Made by a program: the position numbers and the translations under genes. The notes beneath the pieces were generated by a model that saw nothing but the letters and a program-made list of their open reading frames with translations, searched no databases and was not told the origin of the DNA. From NCBI GenBank assembly GCA_900548215.1, contig URJI01000073.1, forward strand, positions 1-13,932: a DNA stretch of 13,932 nucleotides, read 5' to 3'. Of the stretch, positions 13,303-13,932 are shown piece after piece. Source of the DNA: an uncultured Coprococcus sp. GTDB lineage: Bacteria; Bacillota; Clostridia; Lachnospirales; Lachnospiraceae. The stretch's first letter is position 1. Every line of letters starts with the position of its first letter.

Positions 13303-13932
13303 GTGTCAGAGATCATTGAAGCATTAAACCAATTGGAGAAGGAGAGGAACATAAGCAAAGATGTACTCCTTGAGGCGATAGAGAGATCGCTGAAGACAGC
13401 CTGCAAGAAGGATTTTGATACAGATGAGAATATAACAGTATCACTTGACAGAGAGACCGGTGAGTGTCATGTATATGCTGCCAAAGAGGTTGTTGAGGAA
13501 GTTGAGAATCCTGCATGCCAGATATCACTTGAGCAGGCAAAGATGATCAGCCGTCACTATGAGATTGGTGATACAGTAAACGTTGAGATCACCACAAAGA
13601 ATTTTGGAAGAATTGCTGCACAGCGTGCTAGAAACGTCATTGTCCAGGCTATCAATGAGAACGAGAGAGCTGCTATATATGACCATTTCCATATGAAGGA
13701 GAGAGACGTTGTCACAGGAGTTGTTCAGAGACAGGTCGGAGACAGTGTGAATGTAAGCCTCGATGACAAGACAGAAGCGCTCCTTAAGCCATCAGAGATG
13801 ATCGAGGGCGAGAAGTACGAGAGAGGCGACAGGATTAAGCTCTATGTCACTGAGGTAAAGAAGACAAACAGGGGACCAAAGATAACAGTGTCAAGAACAC
13901 ATCCTGAGCTTGTAAAGAGACTCTTTGAGAAG
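13303..13932 (+). CDS. nusA: Transcription factor NusA, N-terminal part (3' end outside window)
   Basis: NusA binds RNA polymerase and RNA and promotes pausing, intrinsic termination and antitermination. The 210 visible residues cover the polymerase-binding N-terminal domain (about 1-125: LEKERNISKDVLLEAIERSLKTACKKDF is its first long helix, then VSLDRETGECHVYAAKEVV) and the S1 RNA-binding domain (about 135-200: DVVTGVVQRQVGDSVNVSL to YVTEVKKTNRGPKITVSRTHP). The typical junction SRTHPELVKRLFE leads into the first KH domain, cut by the window edge. The start is GTG 13303, with a perfect AGGAGG (13289-13294) 8 bases upstream. Glutamate codons are 24 GAG to 3 GAA by hand count, a very strong bias. 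In Firmicutes nusA is followed by ylxR, an L7Ae-like gene and infB, which would lie beyond the window. Confidence 0.97.
   Translation, partial: MSEIIEALNQLEKERNISKDVLLEAIERSLKTACKKDFDTDENITVSLDRETGECHVYAAKEVVEEVENPACQISLEQAKMISRHYEIGDTVNVEITTKNFGRIAAQRARNVIVQAINENERAAIYDHFHMKERDVVTGVVQRQVGDSVNVSLDDKTEALLKPSEMIEGEKYERGDRIKLYVTEVKKTNRGPKITVSRTHPELVKRLFEK

Overview
The window looks like core chromosome of an anaerobic Gram-positive Clostridia species, most likely a member of the Lachnospiraceae. This rests on a full-length PolC-type replicative polymerase, the MEP isoprenoid pathway, the Firmicutes order frr-uppS-cdsA-dxr-rseP-(ispG)-polC...rimP-nusA, tRNAs without encoded CCA, and a spore-type SpoIID-domain protein. 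Genus is not assigned. There is no sign of phage, IS element or CRISPR.

Bases 1-10220 form one tightly packed plus-strand run: the 3' end of frr (ribosome recycling), uppS (undecaprenyl diphosphate synthase), cdsA (CDP-diacylglycerol synthase), dxr (first committed MEP step), rseP (site-2 membrane protease), ispG (late MEP step) and polC (replicative polymerase). Dxr and IspG feed isoprenoid precursors to UppS, whose product becomes the lipid carrier for cell-wall building. CdsA supplies phospholipid precursor, RseP works in the same membrane, and PolC copies the chromosome. Two junctions in this run carry strong RNA hairpins (cdsA-dxr and rseP-ispG). rseP and polC start with TTG almost directly after the previous TAG stop.

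Bases 10221-12811 break the usual polC-rimP adjacency. They hold two identical tandem tRNA-Glu(CTC) genes with their own extended -10 promoter and a strong terminator. Next is a minus-strand SpoIID-like/peptidoglycan-binding protein gene, with a terminator-like hairpin at its end and a possible SigE-type promoter. Last is a lone plus-strand precorrin-2 dehydrogenase (siroheme synthase N-terminal domain) gene.

Bases 12812-13932 resume the conserved block with rimP and the 5' part of nusA, behind a promoter and a leader with a UUCG-capped hairpin. The most notable local point is that rimP has no ATG, GTG or TTG at the position homology requires: the reading frame and a Shine-Dalgarno match place its start at an ATT codon. 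The ispG start likewise has no nearby Shine-Dalgarno, but a perfect one lies upstream of a hairpin that could fold the gap away.

I see no novel multi-gene system here. The unusual content is in translation starts, RNA structures between genes, and the insertion in a conserved operon.
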